From: Cellvibrionaceae bacterium
GTDB lineage: Bacteria; Pseudomonadota; Gammaproteobacteria; Pseudomonadales; Cellvibrionaceae
Assembly (NCBI GenBank): GCA_028281575.1
Contig: JANQJP010000035.1
Coordinates: forward strand, 1 to 35,402
Length of the DNA stretch: 35,402 bases
Direction: 5' to 3'
The notes under the pieces are model-generated. The model was given only the letters and a program-made list of their open reading frames with translations. It searched no databases and was not told where the DNA came from. The position numbers and the translations under genes were made by a program. Shown in pieces: positions 7,720-16,599 of the stretch (the stretch's first letter is position 1; each line of letters starts with the position of its first letter).

Positions 7720-9699
7720 TTAAAGGTTTTTAGATAAAAACTTTTCAATCTTTGAGTAAAGATCTTTTCTGTTTTTTTCAGAGCCGAAGCCGTGTCCTTC
7801 TTTTTTAATTAACATTGTATCAAGTGGGTGTTTTTGTTTCTCCAGGGCCTTTTTCATAGCATAAAAATGTTTTACATCTGCGCGCCAATCGCGTTTTCCG
7901 TGAGCCAGAAATACGGGTATTTTTAGTTCGTTTGCGCGAAGGGCGGGAGAAAACCGGCTCAGCTCTGCTTTGTCTTTTCCAATAAACAGATCCAGGCTGT
8001 TTTTGCCGAGACGATATTGATTTGTATCTCCCGCTTTCCACATAAGATTCAAGTCGTAGACACCCACAATGCCGATGGCGCATTTAAAGAGGTCGGGTTC
8101 AACAATGGGGCTCATTAATGCCGAATAACCGCCGAAAGAGCTTCCCATAATACACACCTGGGTATCATCTATATCTGCTCTGGCAAGTGCCCAGCGTGTG
8201 CTATCGATAATATCGTATTGTATTTCCGCGCCCCATTTGCGATAGCCGCTTTCCTTAAACCCCAAACCATAGCCGCCGGACCCCCGAAAATTGGGTTGCA
8301 GCACGGCGTAGCCGCGTGACGCCAGAAATTGCACGTCCTGATCATAGCGCCAATAATCCCTAATGCCGTGTGGCCCTCCATGGGGTAGTACGATCAAAGG
8401 GTGTGGCGCAACGCCTTCTTTTGGAATTGTCAGGTAACCGTGTATTGGGTTGTCATCGCGCGCTTTTATCGAGAATGGTTCTGCATCCGATAGTCTTGCC
8501 GTATCTATCCAGTTTGCTGCGTTAAATAAGTAACGTAATTTTTTAGTATTGGTATCGAATAAGTGGAATTGCCCCGGTTCCGTCGGTGCCGATACATGCA
8601 CAATTAATTTGCCCCCATCCTTGGTTGCACTGGTGATTTTAACGCGCTTTCCCTCGAATACCTGGTAAAGCGCTGGGTACCAACGCGAGTATACATGTTC
8701 CGGGTCGACAATATGTATGTTGGGGTAGCCTGCGTCGAAATGGATGGCGACGATCTGATTGGTGACCGGGTCTTTGTCCCATGAGCTTGGATCTACCTCG
8801 CCGTGGGCGAAGAGCACTTTTTTCTCTTTTGTATCAAAATTATATGCGTAAATACGATCAGTCTTTTGTTCAAATTCAGCGAGGACAATAATTTCGTTAT
8901 CTTGTTTTCCTTCGGCGATCACCTGAATCTGATCGGCGTCGATATTTACATCGCCTAAGAGCTCCCATTTCCCATCGACAAATTTGTGTGTGACCAGATA
9001 ATTGCCTTCCTTCGCGCGTTTTTTGTCTATACCGAAGGCGTAAAGCGGTTCGCCAGAAGCTGAAAAGGTAAAATTTGCCTCAAGGCTTGGTGCTACCGTA
9101 ACAGTTTTAAGCTTACCACTAGAGGTATTTATTCTGTATATCGTCTCTGGTTTAATGACTTTCGTTGACGTAAATTCGTGAAAGCGAATAAGAACGTGCT
9201 TTTCTTCATCTGGTAGTGTGTGAACTACTTGTGCGATGCCATGCAGCGCGTTTAAACGTTTAATAGGCTGATTGCTAATAAATATTTGGTGTTCGACAAT
9301 TCTTTTAAGGTTTTTTCCATCTGCATTTAGCGCTGTAAGTTCACCATTTATGAACTCCTGCTCATAACGCTTTGATGCTTCGGTAAACTCAACAATTAAA
9401 CGTTCGTCGGTAACCCAAAGTGGGTTAATAGGAGATTCATCGGTAGTTGCAGGAACGTGGCCTTGCAGAGATAAGTCGTCAGTTTTAACAATTGCGACGA
9501 GTGTTTTTTCCTGGTCTGCTGCGCGCTCGACAGCGATATAGCGTCCATCCGGCGATATTACTGCATCAAAATATTCCATGCCTTTCGCGAAATGTTCTAT
9601 CGGCACAGGTTTTGCCCACGAAAAGATACTTAACAGAAGCGTAGAAAGAATAATTATTTGGAACGTTTTTTGTATTTGATGCCAATATGCCTTATTCAC
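7720..9699 (-). CDS. exported S9 family serine peptidase (prolyl oligopeptidase/acylaminoacyl peptidase type)
   Basis: This 659-residue product has a signal peptide (hydrophobic about residues 12-27), then an N-terminal beta-propeller with ISPDGRYIAVER (about 48-59), followed by an alpha/beta-hydrolase domain from about residue 410. Catalytic elements are clear: HGGPHG oxyanion region (440-445), NFRGSGGYG (470-478), nucleophile Ser521 in GSSFGG, Asp604 in HGKRDWRADV, and His636 in EGHGF. Such enzymes cleave oligopeptides, often releasing dipeptides or acylated residues. It is probably periplasmic and is a single gene transcribed toward the terminator at 7677-7705. The substrate cannot be told from sequence. 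Confidence 0.93.
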   Translation of the reverse strand: MNKAYWHQIQKTFQIIILSTLLLSIFSWAKPVPIEHFAKGMEYFDAVISPDGRYIAVERAADQEKTLVAIVKTDDLSLQGHVPATTDESPINPLWVTDERLIVEFTEASKRYEQEFINGELTALNADGKNLKRIVEHQIFISNQPIKRLNALHGIAQVVHTLPDEEKHVLIRFHEFTSTKVIKPETIYRINTSSGKLKTVTVAPSLEANFTFSASGEPLYAFGIDKKRAKEGNYLVTHKFVDGKWELLGDVNIDADQIQVIAEGKQDNEIIVLAEFEQKTDRIYAYNFDTKEKKVLFAHGEVDPSSWDKDPVTNQIVAIHFDAGYPNIHIVDPEHVYSRWYPALYQVFEGKRVKITSATKDGGKLIVHVSAPTEPGQFHLFDTNTKKLRYLFNAANWIDTARLSDAEPFSIKARDDNPIHGYLTIPKEGVAPHPLIVLPHGGPHGIRDYWRYDQDVQFLASRGYAVLQPNFRGSGGYGLGFKESGYRKWGAEIQYDIIDSTRWALARADIDDTQVCIMGSSFGGYSALMSPIVEPDLFKCAIGIVGVYDLNLMWKAGDTNQYRLGKNSLDLFIGKDKAELSRFSPALRANELKIPVFLAHGKRDWRADVKHFYAMKKALEKQKHPLDTMLIKKEGHGFGSEKNRKDLYSKIEKFLSKNL

Positions 9700-9794
9700 G
9701 TATTTTTTCCTTACACGTTATCTTACATATGAGGCGGATCATAACATGGGTGCGGAGAAAGGCTTGAACGGATTGATTGGCTTTAGAAGTAAAG

Positions 9795-9871
<77 letters not shown>

Positions 9872-9884
9872 ACTTTTTATGTAG

Positions 9885-9917
9885 GTTATAAAAAAATCGT
9901 CCTGATTTTTTTATAAC
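9885..9917. repeat. perfect 14-bp AT-rich inverted repeat
   Basis: GTTATAAAAAAATC (9885-9898) and its exact complement GATTTTTTTATAAC (9904-9917) flank the 5-base loop GTCCT. It lies 14 bases upstream of tRNA-Met on the minus strand and downstream of ychF. It could end the ychF transcript (a U-rich arm) or carry the -10 element of the tRNA (TATAAC). Confidence 0.7.
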
Positions 9918-9925
9918 ATCGCTGC

Positions 9926-10028
9926 GCAAAACCTGGCGTAAAGGCGTGGCTTTACTTGGTTTTGCTTGCTCGCATCGCCATTGGCGATGGGCTCGGGCTC
10001 CTGCCCTCATTTACCCCTCCCGGAGGGG
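9926..10028. repeat. chain of compact hairpins between ychF and tRNA-Met
   Basis: In about 100 bases there is a nested palindrome (GCAAAACC 9926-9933 with GGTTTTGC 9958-9965, enclosing GTAAAG 9938-9943 and CTTTAC 9950-9955), then CATCGCC/GGCGATG (9973-9979/9983-9989), a GGGC-type stem, and CCCCTC/GAGGGG (10014-10028). No protein frame fits. The rest of the 9872-10090 gap shows nothing else apart from the A/T inverted repeat. It resembles in style the hairpin-rich inserts around tRNA-Tyr near 34447-34855. It may be a dispersed intergenic repeat or a structured RNA. Confidence 0.55.
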
Positions 10029-10090
10029 GCGGCCATTTTCACTAGTCGACCTGTTAAAGTCAAGTAGCTGCTGGCGTTGATCCGCTCGCT

Positions 10091-11182
10091 CTATACGTTA
10101 AACCTGAAATGCACGACGTCGCCATCGTGCACGATGTAGTCTTTCCCCTCGAGACGCCATTTTCCCGCTTCCTTTGCGCCACTTTCGCCGTTGTATTCAA
10201 TAAAATCGGCATAAGCGACGACTTCGGCCCGGATAAAGCCTTTCTCAAAATCGGTGTGGATTTTACCCGCCGCCTGGGGTGCGGTGGCCTCGAGAGGAAT
10301 TGTCCAGGCGCGCACTTCTTTAACGCCGGCAGTGAAATAAGTATGTAGTCCAAGAAGTTCATAGCCCGCGCGGATGACCCGGTTAAGCCCAGGCTCTTCC
10401 ATGCCGATGTCTTCGAGGAACTCGTTTTTCTCTTCGTCATCGAGCTCTGCAATTTCCGCTTCGAGTTTGTTGCAGACGGGCACGACAACAGCCCCTTCGC
10501 TATCTGCGATTTGGCGCACAGTGTCGAGCAGGGCGTTATTATCAAAGCCATCTTCTTCGACGTTGGCGATATACATGGTCGGTTTGATTGTCAGCAGGCT
10601 TAACGGTTTGAGTGCGTTGAGTTCGTCTTCGTCCAGCGTGAACGATCTTAACGGCAGGGCGTCATTTAAGTGTGGCAGTATCTTTTCGCACAGCGCTTTC
10701 ATCTTAATCGCATCTTTGTCTTGCCCTTTTGCGGCCTTGGCAAAGCGTTGCAGTGCTTTTTCAACGGTTTCCAGGTCTGCCAGTGCTAACTCGGTATTGA
10801 TTACTGCGATATCATTTTCGGGGCTGATTGTGCCGTCGACGTGAATGACATTAGGGTTCTCGAAGCAGCGCACGACGTGAGCGATTGCGTCCGTTTCTCT
10901 GATATTGGCGAGAAACTGATTGCCCAGCCCTTCGCCTTTGGAAGCCCCGGCCACCAGGCCTGCGATGTCGACAAACTCCATAGTTGTGGGGATCACTTTT
11001 TCAGGTTTGACGATGCTCGCGAGTTGGTCGATGCGTGCGTCGGGTACCGGCACGATGCCGGAATTTGGTTCTATCGTGCAAAACGGAAAGTTTTCGGCGT
11101 CTATGCCCGCTTTGGTCAAAGCGTTAAACAGGGTAGATTTGCCGACGTTTGGCAATCCGACGATACCGCATTTAAATCCCAT
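10091..11182 (-). CDS. ychF: redox-regulated ribosome-binding ATPase YchF (OLA1/Obg-like)
   Basis: The product is 363 residues, the normal family length. The P-loop GLPNVGKST is at residues 9-17, with the hydrophobic residue in place of the usual Gln/Ser that marks HAS-GTPases such as Ych[21 protein letters not shown] starts at 72. A TGS domain closes the protein (about 280-363, [15 protein letters not shown] to [12 protein letters not shown]). The family prefers ATP over GTP and binds ribosomes and the proteasome or stress proteins. It starts 24 bases after the pth stop, so it is probably the last gene of the prs-rplY-pth-ychF group. Confidence 0.97.
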   Translation of the reverse strand: MGFKCGIVGLPNVGKSTLFNALTKAGIDAENFPFCTIEPNSGIVPVPDARIDQLASIVKPEKVIPTTMEFVDIAGLVAGASKGEGLGNQFLANIRETDAIAHVVRCFENPNVIHVDGTISPENDIAVINTELALADLETVEKALQRFAKAAKGQDKDAIKMKALCEKILPHLNDALPLRSFTLDEDELNALKPLSLLTIKPTMYIANVEEDGFDNNALLDTVRQIADSEGAVVVPVCNKLEAEIAELDDEEKNEFLEDIGMEEPGLNRVIRAGYELLGLHTYFTAGVKEVRAWTIPLEATAPQAAGKIHTDFEKGFIRAEVVAYADFIEYNGESGAKEAGKWRLEGKDYIVHDGDVVHFRFNV

Positions 11183-11206
11183 AATTTAGAGCCTGTCTGA
11201 TCTTTT

Positions 11207-11803
11207 TTACTTTGTGTTTGAATGCAATTGACGTGTTGCCTTATCCCAATCGCCGGAGACCAAATCATCAACGATGCGCAGTGATTCATCAATCGCAAAT
11301 GAAATTTTTTCCCGGTCTTCAGCAGCTGCGCGCTTCAGCACGTAGCCTGCCACTGCACTGGCGTGGCCCGGATGGCCGATGCCGATACGTAGCCGTGTAA
11401 AGTTTTTGTTATTGCCCAGTGCGCTTATGATATCGCGCAAACCATTGTGGCCGCCGTGGCCGCCGCCCACTTTGAGTCTTGCGACTCCAGGCTGAAGGTC
11501 TAGTTCGTCGTGGACAACGAGGATTTGTTCCGGTGCGATTTTATAGAAACGGCTGAGTGTAGCCACGGCCTGGCCACTTCGATTCATAAACGTCGTTGGT
11601 ACGAGCAGTCGGATATCGGTATTCGCCGTGCGGGCGAGTGTACTCAGACCAAAGAACTTTGGTGTGCTGCTGAGTGATGCTGAAAGGGCGCTGGCAAGTT
11701 GCTCGACGAGGTCCTGACCCGCGTTGTGACGTGTCTGCTCGTATTCAGAGCCAGGGTTGCCCAGGCCCACAATCAAGCGAATAGGAACGGCAGCCGTTTT
11801 CAT
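11207..11803 (-). CDS. pth: peptidyl-tRNA hydrolase
   Basis: This enzyme releases tRNA from peptidyl-tRNA dropped by ribosomes. The 198-residue product has the family start GLGNPG (13-18, Asn16) and the catalytic His26 in QTRHNAG. Further marks are the FMNRSG substrate-binding Asn, the VVHDELDL motif with the acidic residue that activates the histidine, and [12 protein letters not shown]. It lies between rplY and ychF as in many gammaproteobacteria, with short gaps, suggesting one transcript. Confidence 0.97.
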   Translation of the reverse strand: MKTAAVPIRLIVGLGNPGSEYEQTRHNAGQDLVEQLASALSASLSSTPKFFGLSTLARTANTDIRLLVPTTFMNRSGQAVATLSRFYKIAPEQILVVHDELDLQPGVARLKVGGGHGGHNGLRDIISALGNNKNFTRLRIGIGHPGHASAVAGYVLKRAAAEDREKISFAIDESLRIVDDLVSGDWDKATRQLHSNTK

Positions 11804-11870
11804 AGAAGCGCCCAGGTTTGTCCCAGTTTAAGCGGCGGTCAGCCTGACAATTGGCAAACCGCCTATTCGC

Positions 11871-12518
11871 TTATTCTGCCGTGTCTTCGCCTTCTGCTTC
11901 GCTGTCGTCTTCTTCGTCAGCTATAGCGCTGCCTTTAGGCTTATTGATTGCAGCCACAGCGGAATCATGATCTGAGCCGTGGGATAGCGCAACGGATTCA
12001 ACGCCTTTTGGCAAAGTGATATCGGAAATATGGACAGTTTGCCCAATTTCCACGTCCGCGAGATCGACCTCGATGTACTCGGGTAAGTTTGCAGGTAAGC
12101 AGCTGACTTCGAGTTCGGCCATGCCATGGGAGACCTGGCCACCCTGGAGCTTCACACCTTTGGAAGAAGCTTCATTGATAAAGTGCAGAGGCACTTTAGC
12201 GCGCAGTTTTTGCGTTTTAGAGATGCGCATAAAATCAGCGTGGTAAATAACTGCTTTTGATGGGTGGCGCTGTAAATCTTTTAAAATCACATTTTCAGTT
12301 TTGCCTTCGACATTTAGCTCGATAATGTGAGAATAAAAGGCCTCGTGCTCGAGGTGCTTGATAAGCTCTTTATATTCCAGGCTGATCATTTGAGGCTTTT
12401 TGCGGCCACCATAAACAATGGCCGGTACTTCGGAAGCTTCGCGGCGCAGGCGGCGGCTCGCACCTTTCCCTGCGTCTTTGCGGAGCTTTGCGTCTATTTT
12501 AAAGTCTTCAGCAGACAT
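11871..12518 (-). CDS. rplY: 50S ribosomal protein L25, long CTC form
   Basis: The frame extends to 12566, but ATG 12518 follows a GGAGAG site and opens MSAEDFKIDAKLRKDAGKGASRRLRR, the usual L25/CTC start, giving 215 residues. The N-terminal 5S-rRNA-binding L25 domain (about 1-95) has VPAIVYGG and VILKDLQRHP. It is followed by the TL5/CTC beta domain (about 96-185) and an acidic tail (DEEDDSEAEGEDTAE). The long form is common in Pseudomonas-like bacteria, whereas E. coli has only the short domain. It sits between prs and pth in the conserved order. Confidence 0.96.
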   Translation of the reverse strand: MSAEDFKIDAKLRKDAGKGASRRLRREASEVPAIVYGGRKKPQMISLEYKELIKHLEHEAFYSHIIELNVEGKTENVILKDLQRHPSKAVIYHADFMRISKTQKLRAKVPLHFINEASSKGVKLQGGQVSHGMAELEVSCLPANLPEYIEVDLADVEIGQTVHISDITLPKGVESVALSHGSDHDSAVAAINKPKGSAIADEEDDSEAEGEDTAE

Positions 12519-12619
12519 AACTCTCTCCAGTTTACGCCCTGACAACCCGCGACCAGGATTTGCCAAGGAATTAATAAAGTGCCGTTAATTCGGCAGTTGT
12601 CTTGAGCGTGCGTTCAGGT

Positions 12620-13561
12620 TTAGTTGAACATCGCACTCAAAGATTCTTCGTTGCTGATGCGACGCATCGCCTCAGCCAGCATGTCTGCCAACGTGAGTTG
12701 GCGAACCGCTTTACAATGTTTGCCTTCATCAGAGAGCGGGATGGAATCTGTGACCACCAACTCGTCCAGCTCTGATGCGTTGAGCCTATCAATGGCTGAA
12801 CCCGATAACACCGGGTGGGTTGCGTAGGCAACAACTTTCTTTGCCCCGTGCTCTTTCAGCGCTTTCGCGGCATTGCAGAGGGTGCCTGCTGTATCGACCA
12901 TGTCGTCAACCAGTAGACAGGTTCGGTTTTCGATCTCACCGATAATGTTCATAATTTCTGCGATATTCGCCGTTGGGCGGCGTTTGTCGATGATCGCTAG
13001 CTCTATACCGAGCTGTTTAGCGACCGCGCGTGCGCGAACCACGCCGCCAATGTCTGGGGAAACAACCACCAGATCGTCAAAGTTTTGCTTGCGAATATCG
13101 TCAAGCAGTACCGGTGAACCGTAGACATTGTCTACCGGTACATCAAAAAATCCTTGGATTTGCTCGGAGTGCAAGTCCACTGTCAGCACCCGGTCAACAC
13201 CCACGGTGACCATCATATCGGCCACGACTTTAGCTGTGATCGGAACGCGGGCTGAACGTACGCGTCTATCCTGGCGGGCGTAGCCGAAATAGGGTACCAC
13301 CGCAGTGATGCGACCCGCTGAGGCGCGTCGGAGCGCATCGATAATGACCAATAACTCCATAATGTTGTCATTGGTCGGTACGCAGGTCGGCTGAAGCACA
13401 AAAACGTCTTGACCGCGCACATTCTCGTTGAGTTCGACTCGAATCTCTCCATCTGAGAATTTGTCGACAATAATGTCGCCCAAAGGTACGTGCAGATTTT
13501 GGCAAACTTCCGTCGCTAGCTGTCGGTTTGCGTTGCCAGTAAAGACCATTAAATCCGCCAC
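12620..13561 (-). CDS. prs: ribose-phosphate pyrophosphokinase (PRPP synthetase)
   Basis: It makes PRPP from ribose-5-phosphate and ATP for nucleotide, His and Trp synthesis. The 313-residue product uses a GTG start preceded by AGAGAGG. This start gives [11 protein letters not shown], aligning with the usual family N-terminus, so the internal ATG is less likely. Visible motifs are the ATP-binding YFGYARQDR, the metal-binding [12 protein letters not shown], and the PRPP loop [13 protein letters not shown]. It lies 75 bases after tRNA-Gln on the same strand and probably shares its promoter. Confidence 0.97.
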   Translation of the reverse strand: MADLMVFTGNANRQLATEVCQNLHVPLGDIIVDKFSDGEIRVELNENVRGQDVFVLQPTCVPTNDNIMELLVIIDALRRASAGRITAVVPYFGYARQDRRVRSARVPITAKVVADMMVTVGVDRVLTVDLHSEQIQGFFDVPVDNVYGSPVLLDDIRKQNFDDLVVVSPDIGGVVRARAVAKQLGIELAIIDKRRPTANIAEIMNIIGEIENRTCLLVDDMVDTAGTLCNAAKALKEHGAKKVVAYATHPVLSGSAIDRLNASELDELVVTDSIPLSDEGKHCKAVRQLTLADMLAEAMRRISNEESLSAMFN

Positions 13562-13635
13562 AAATGCACCTCTCTTTTATCTGCTGCTAAATTCAGTCTA
13601 GGAGATTCGCGAATGTCGCTTAGGCGTCACCGAAG

Positions 13636-13710
13636 TGGCTGGGGTGGAAGGATTCGAACCTTCGCATGACGGGATCAAAACCCGCTGCCTTACCGCTTGG
13701 CTACACCCCA
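13636..13710 (-). tRNA. tRNA-Gln(TTG)
   Basis: The reverse strand gives a 75-base cloverleaf with encoded CCA. The acceptor is TGGGGTG paired with CACCCCA, which starts with the weak U1-A72 pair typical of tRNA-Gln. The anticodon loop is TTTTGAT (TTG) and the T-arm is GAAGGTTCGAATCCTTC. It lies just before prs, as in Pseudomonas. Confidence 0.96.
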
Positions 13711-13854
13711 GTAAAACCCTGCATGGGGAGGCTTGTTTAGCCCGCTCCTCGAGCTGCAGACATCCTGCGCAAATCTCTTTGAGACCGCGTAGTTATTGCT
13801 TTTTACGCGCTTTTTGGAGCCCTTAAAGTTTCGCCCCCCTCGAGGAAGGCCGCT

Positions 13855-13883
13855 ACTCTAATTGCGCGTCAGGCTCTTGTCAA
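13855..13883 (-). promoter_or_regulatory. sigma-70 promoter for tRNA-Gln/prs
   Basis: On the minus strand TTGACA (13878-13883) is separated by exactly 17 bases from TAGAGT (13855-13860), followed by a GC-rich discriminator AGCGGCC, as at stable-RNA promoters. Transcription would start near 13848, about 138 bases before tRNA-Gln. The remaining sequence between lolB and tRNA-Gln (13711-13964) holds no gene. Confidence 0.75.
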
Positions 13884-13964
13884 ATCTTTGTTCTATTAAT
13901 AGTCAAGCACGTTAAGTGCCGGTTTTCACAGCTATTTTCCTGGCGTCAACAGGCCCTCGGAAGC

Positions 13965-14552
13965 TCAATGGGTTGCTGTAGGCCCGGCTTGCCATTTTTT
14001 AACAATAAGCGTGACCTTGTGCTGGGAATCCCGCATCACGATTTTGGTGGGCAGCCAGAGCGAATCAACGTTTACAAAGCGGTCATAGCTTATCTGCCAG
14101 CCGTCCTGTTGAAGCCCCGTGAGGCGCCCAAGTTCGTCAAATACAAGATCGTCGGCGCGTGTCGTTGGAACTGGAATCCCTTTTATCCATGACAATAAGT
14201 TGTCTATTGGTACTTTGTAGCCGGTAATGCGCTGGAATAGCGCTTCCGCTGAATGAGAGTGTTGTTGTTTGTCGTTATCCGTCAACGTAATACGCCGGCC
14301 TTGCTTTTCAATAAAAACTTTACCTTTTCCAAACGGACCAAAAAGCTGGGCATCGTAGTCCCCCTGCGAAAAATGCCAGCGCAAATAAGCGCTGTGAGCT
14401 TCCTTTTGAGTGCGTATCCCCAGTTTAGCTTCAATGCGCCAGTCCTCAAGCGCAACCAGGGCTTCAGGAGCATAGCTGGCATCTACGGATTGCTGACTCG
14501 TACAGCCAAAGAGTGTCAGCACAGCGACGGTGTATGAGAGTGTTTTGAGCAA
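13965..14552 (-). CDS. lolB: outer membrane lipoprotein receptor LolB
   Basis: LolB receives lipoproteins from LolA and inserts them into the outer membrane. The longest frame starts at 14693 inside the upstream gene. A TTG at 14552 follows AGCAGG and opens a proper lipoprotein signal (MLKTLSYTVAVLTLFGC), giving 195 residues; this start is my choice and is not certain. After the Cys come LEDWRIEAKLGIRT, YLRWHFSQGDYDAQLFGPFGKGKVFIE and the C-terminal SLWLPTKIVMRDSQHKVTLIVKKW, the half-barrel pattern of LolB. It lies 23 bases after the TPR lipoprotein gene. ispE, its usual downstream partner, is absent here. Confidence 0.9.
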   Translation of the reverse strand: MLKTLSYTVAVLTLFGCTSQQSVDASYAPEALVALEDWRIEAKLGIRTQKEAHSAYLRWHFSQGDYDAQLFGPFGKGKVFIEKQGRRITLTDNDKQQHSHSAEALFQRITGYKVPIDNLLSWIKGIPVPTTRADDLVFDELGRLTGLQQDGWQISYDRFVNVDSLWLPTKIVMRDSQHKVTLIVKKWQAGPTATH

Positions 14553-14575
14553 TGTACCTGCTGAACGTGTGTCGA

Positions 14576-16405
14576 TTAGGGCCACTTGACGCCGAGCCTG
14601 TTTATCGTTGCTTTGATAACCTCGGAGTCGGGGTCGTGATCGAGTCCCCTGCGCCAGATTTTCTTTGCATGGCGTTTTTGCGACTGCACCCAAAGGACTT
14701 CACCCAAATGTGCAGCGATTTCATCGTCCATGTAGAGTTCGAGTGCACGTTCGAGCAGTGTTTGGGCTTTGCGAAGATTACCCAGTTTGTACTCGAGCCA
14801 GCCCATACTATCGATGATTGCCGGGTCATCGGGCTGTAAAGCGTAGGCTTGACGAATATAGCGGCCGGCTTCGGTTATCCGGTCGGTGAGATCGAGCAAC
14901 GTGTAACCCAGAGCGTTTAGCGTTGCGGCATTTTCGGGCGAATGTTCCAAAATACGTTTGAAATCGATCTCGGCTGCGGCTACCTCGCCTTGCGTAGCGA
15001 AATGCATCGCGCGCGAATACAACAGTGTGACGCTGTCTGGAAAGCGTTGAATGCCGAGATCGTACGTGGCGATGGCACGTTCCGGTTGACCGGCTTTATT
15101 AAGCGTATCGGCTTCTATCAGAAACAGGCTTTCTTTGTCTTCATTCGTCGCTTTTTCACGGCGTTTGGCCAAAAACGTGAGTGCGTCTTCAAAGCCTTCG
15201 TTTTGAGTGATGATGACTGCTGCTTTAGAAGCGGCATCGACATAGCGGCTGCCGCTGTCAACACGCATGTAATGTGTTAGTGCGGTATCGAGGTTCTCAT
15301 TCGCCCGAGCTACCTCTGCCAGGCCGTAGTTGGATATCTGGAGGTGCTCGTTGCGTTCGAGCAGTGTTTCAAAGTTTCCCTTCGCCTGGTCAAACTTGCC
15401 TTGATCGAGCTGAATAAGCGCCAAATTCAGCAGTACATCGTTATTTTGCGGCGATTGGTTGTGCAAAATGGTGTATTGCTCCAGTGCGGAAGGCATGTCA
15501 ACGCGAATGAGCATATGCGCGTAACGACTGCGCGCGCGAAAGTTATTTGGCTGCAGGGCAACGAGATGACCATAGGTCTCTGTAGCTTCCTCATCCAGTT
15601 CGAGCGCCTTCAGTATTCGGTATTCTTGGTAGACTGCTCTGGCGTTTTCGGGCGCAATTTCGCGTGCGCGCCTGATGTAGGCGAGCGCGGGTTCCAGGTC
15701 CTTGCTTGCCTGAAGCAGCACGCCTGAACCAATGAGCAACTCAATATTATCGGGGTAGAGATTGAGCAAGGTCTTGTAGTGGTCACTAAGCGTATCGAGA
15801 CCGCTGTAGCCCTTTTGCACAGCTTCTATTGCAATCTCTTCGAAGCCCGCTGTTTCTCCTGCTTTGAGCAATTGGGAGGCCTCGTCAAAGGCTTCACTAA
15901 AACGCTCGTGATAGACATATTCCGAAATAAGAATCAGCCGCGCTTCGCGATTGCCTGGGTCGAGTTCGTGCCAGCGTTCAGCGAGTTCGAGCGATTTGTC
16001 ATGCCGGTTCAGTATGCGTGAGATTTGGGCCGCGCGCGCGGTAATGTTAACGTCTTGCGTCGCTTCTGATTGTGCAGCGTAATTTGCGAGTCCTAGCTCA
16101 TAGTGCTCCCTTACAAGCGCCAATTCAGCCACGAGGATTGTGTACAAGGTTTCTTCATCTAGCTGTTTAGTACTTTCAATGTGCGTTTTTGGCAGGGGTT
16201 CATGGGGTGGGATGGGGAGTTCTTTTTCCTTTTGTTGTGCACAGGCGCTTATTAATACTAACAAGCAGGAAAACTGAAAAATTCTTCGCAGCGCGGAATC
16301 ATGGTTCGCGTTGAACTGGGATACAATGGATAGATAGGGGCGGTGAATGAGCGTGGGCATAAAGCTTAGAATAAAAAAACTTGCCTTGGCGGCACGAGAC
16401 AACAT
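14576..16405 (-). CDS. TPR-repeat lipoprotein (PA4667-like, upstream of lolB)
   Basis: The 609-residue product is almost entirely helical repeats matching the TPR pattern (for example LYPDNIELLIGSGVLLQASKDLEPALAYI..., ALQPDDPAIIDSMGWLEYKLGNLRKAQ...). The ATG at 16405 has an excellent AGGAGA site. A lipobox (VLISAC, Cys55) lies 54 residues in, which is long for a signal peptide, so a shorter internal start is possible. It corresponds by position to the TPR protein between lolB and hemA in Pseudomonas. A role in envelope biogenesis or lipoprotein handling is inferred from its neighbour lolB. It diverges from hemA. Confidence 0.9.
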   Translation of the reverse strand: MLSRAAKASFFILSFMPTLIHRPYLSIVSQFNANHDSALRRIFQFSCLLVLISACAQQKEKELPIPPHEPLPKTHIESTKQLDEETLYTILVAELALVREHYELGLANYAAQSEATQDVNITARAAQISRILNRHDKSLELAERWHELDPGNREARLILISEYVYHERFSEAFDEASQLLKAGETAGFEEIAIEAVQKGYSGLDTLSDHYKTLLNLYPDNIELLIGSGVLLQASKDLEPALAYIRRAREIAPENARAVYQEYRILKALELDEEATETYGHLVALQPNNFRARSRYAHMLIRVDMPSALEQYTILHNQSPQNNDVLLNLALIQLDQGKFDQAKGNFETLLERNEHLQISNYGLAEVARANENLDTALTHYMRVDSGSRYVDAASKAAVIITQNEGFEDALTFLAKRREKATNEDKESLFLIEADTLNKAGQPERAIATYDLGIQRFPDSVTLLYSRAMHFATQGEVAAAEIDFKRILEHSPENAATLNALGYTLLDLTDRITEAGRYIRQAYALQPDDPAIIDSMGWLEYKLGNLRKAQTLLERALELYMDDEIAAHLGEVLWVQSQKRHAKKIWRRGLDHDPDSEVIKATINRLGVKWP

Positions 16406-16420
16406 CTATTCTCCTGTATG

Positions 16421-16436
16421 TTCTCAGAACTGAGAA
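16421..16436. promoter_or_regulatory. palindrome in the hemA/TPR divergent intergenic region
   Basis: TTCTCAG and CTGAGAA flank AA, forming a 16-base perfect palindrome 15 bases upstream of the TPR lipoprotein start and about 165 bases upstream of hemA. It overlaps where a leader or operator would be. No regulator is recognised for it. The rest of the gap to hemA shows no gene. Confidence 0.35.
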
Positions 16437-16599
16437 GTGGTTAAGCTTGGCCCTGGTTCTATGCGGGCGTTCATAGTTATCACTGTTCGAACTCAACTAT
16501 ACTCAATTTCGCGCTTACATGCAGGCATATTCGGTGGCACGTCTTGCTTAAAAGACATCGAACACGGAGAATGCGCTGCTTTCCAGCACATATGAAGTA

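Noticed and set aside
13635..13826. Plus-strand frame starting MAGVEGFEPSHDG
   Set aside because: It is the antisense of tRNA-Gln; this motif is a classic false protein from tRNA sequence.
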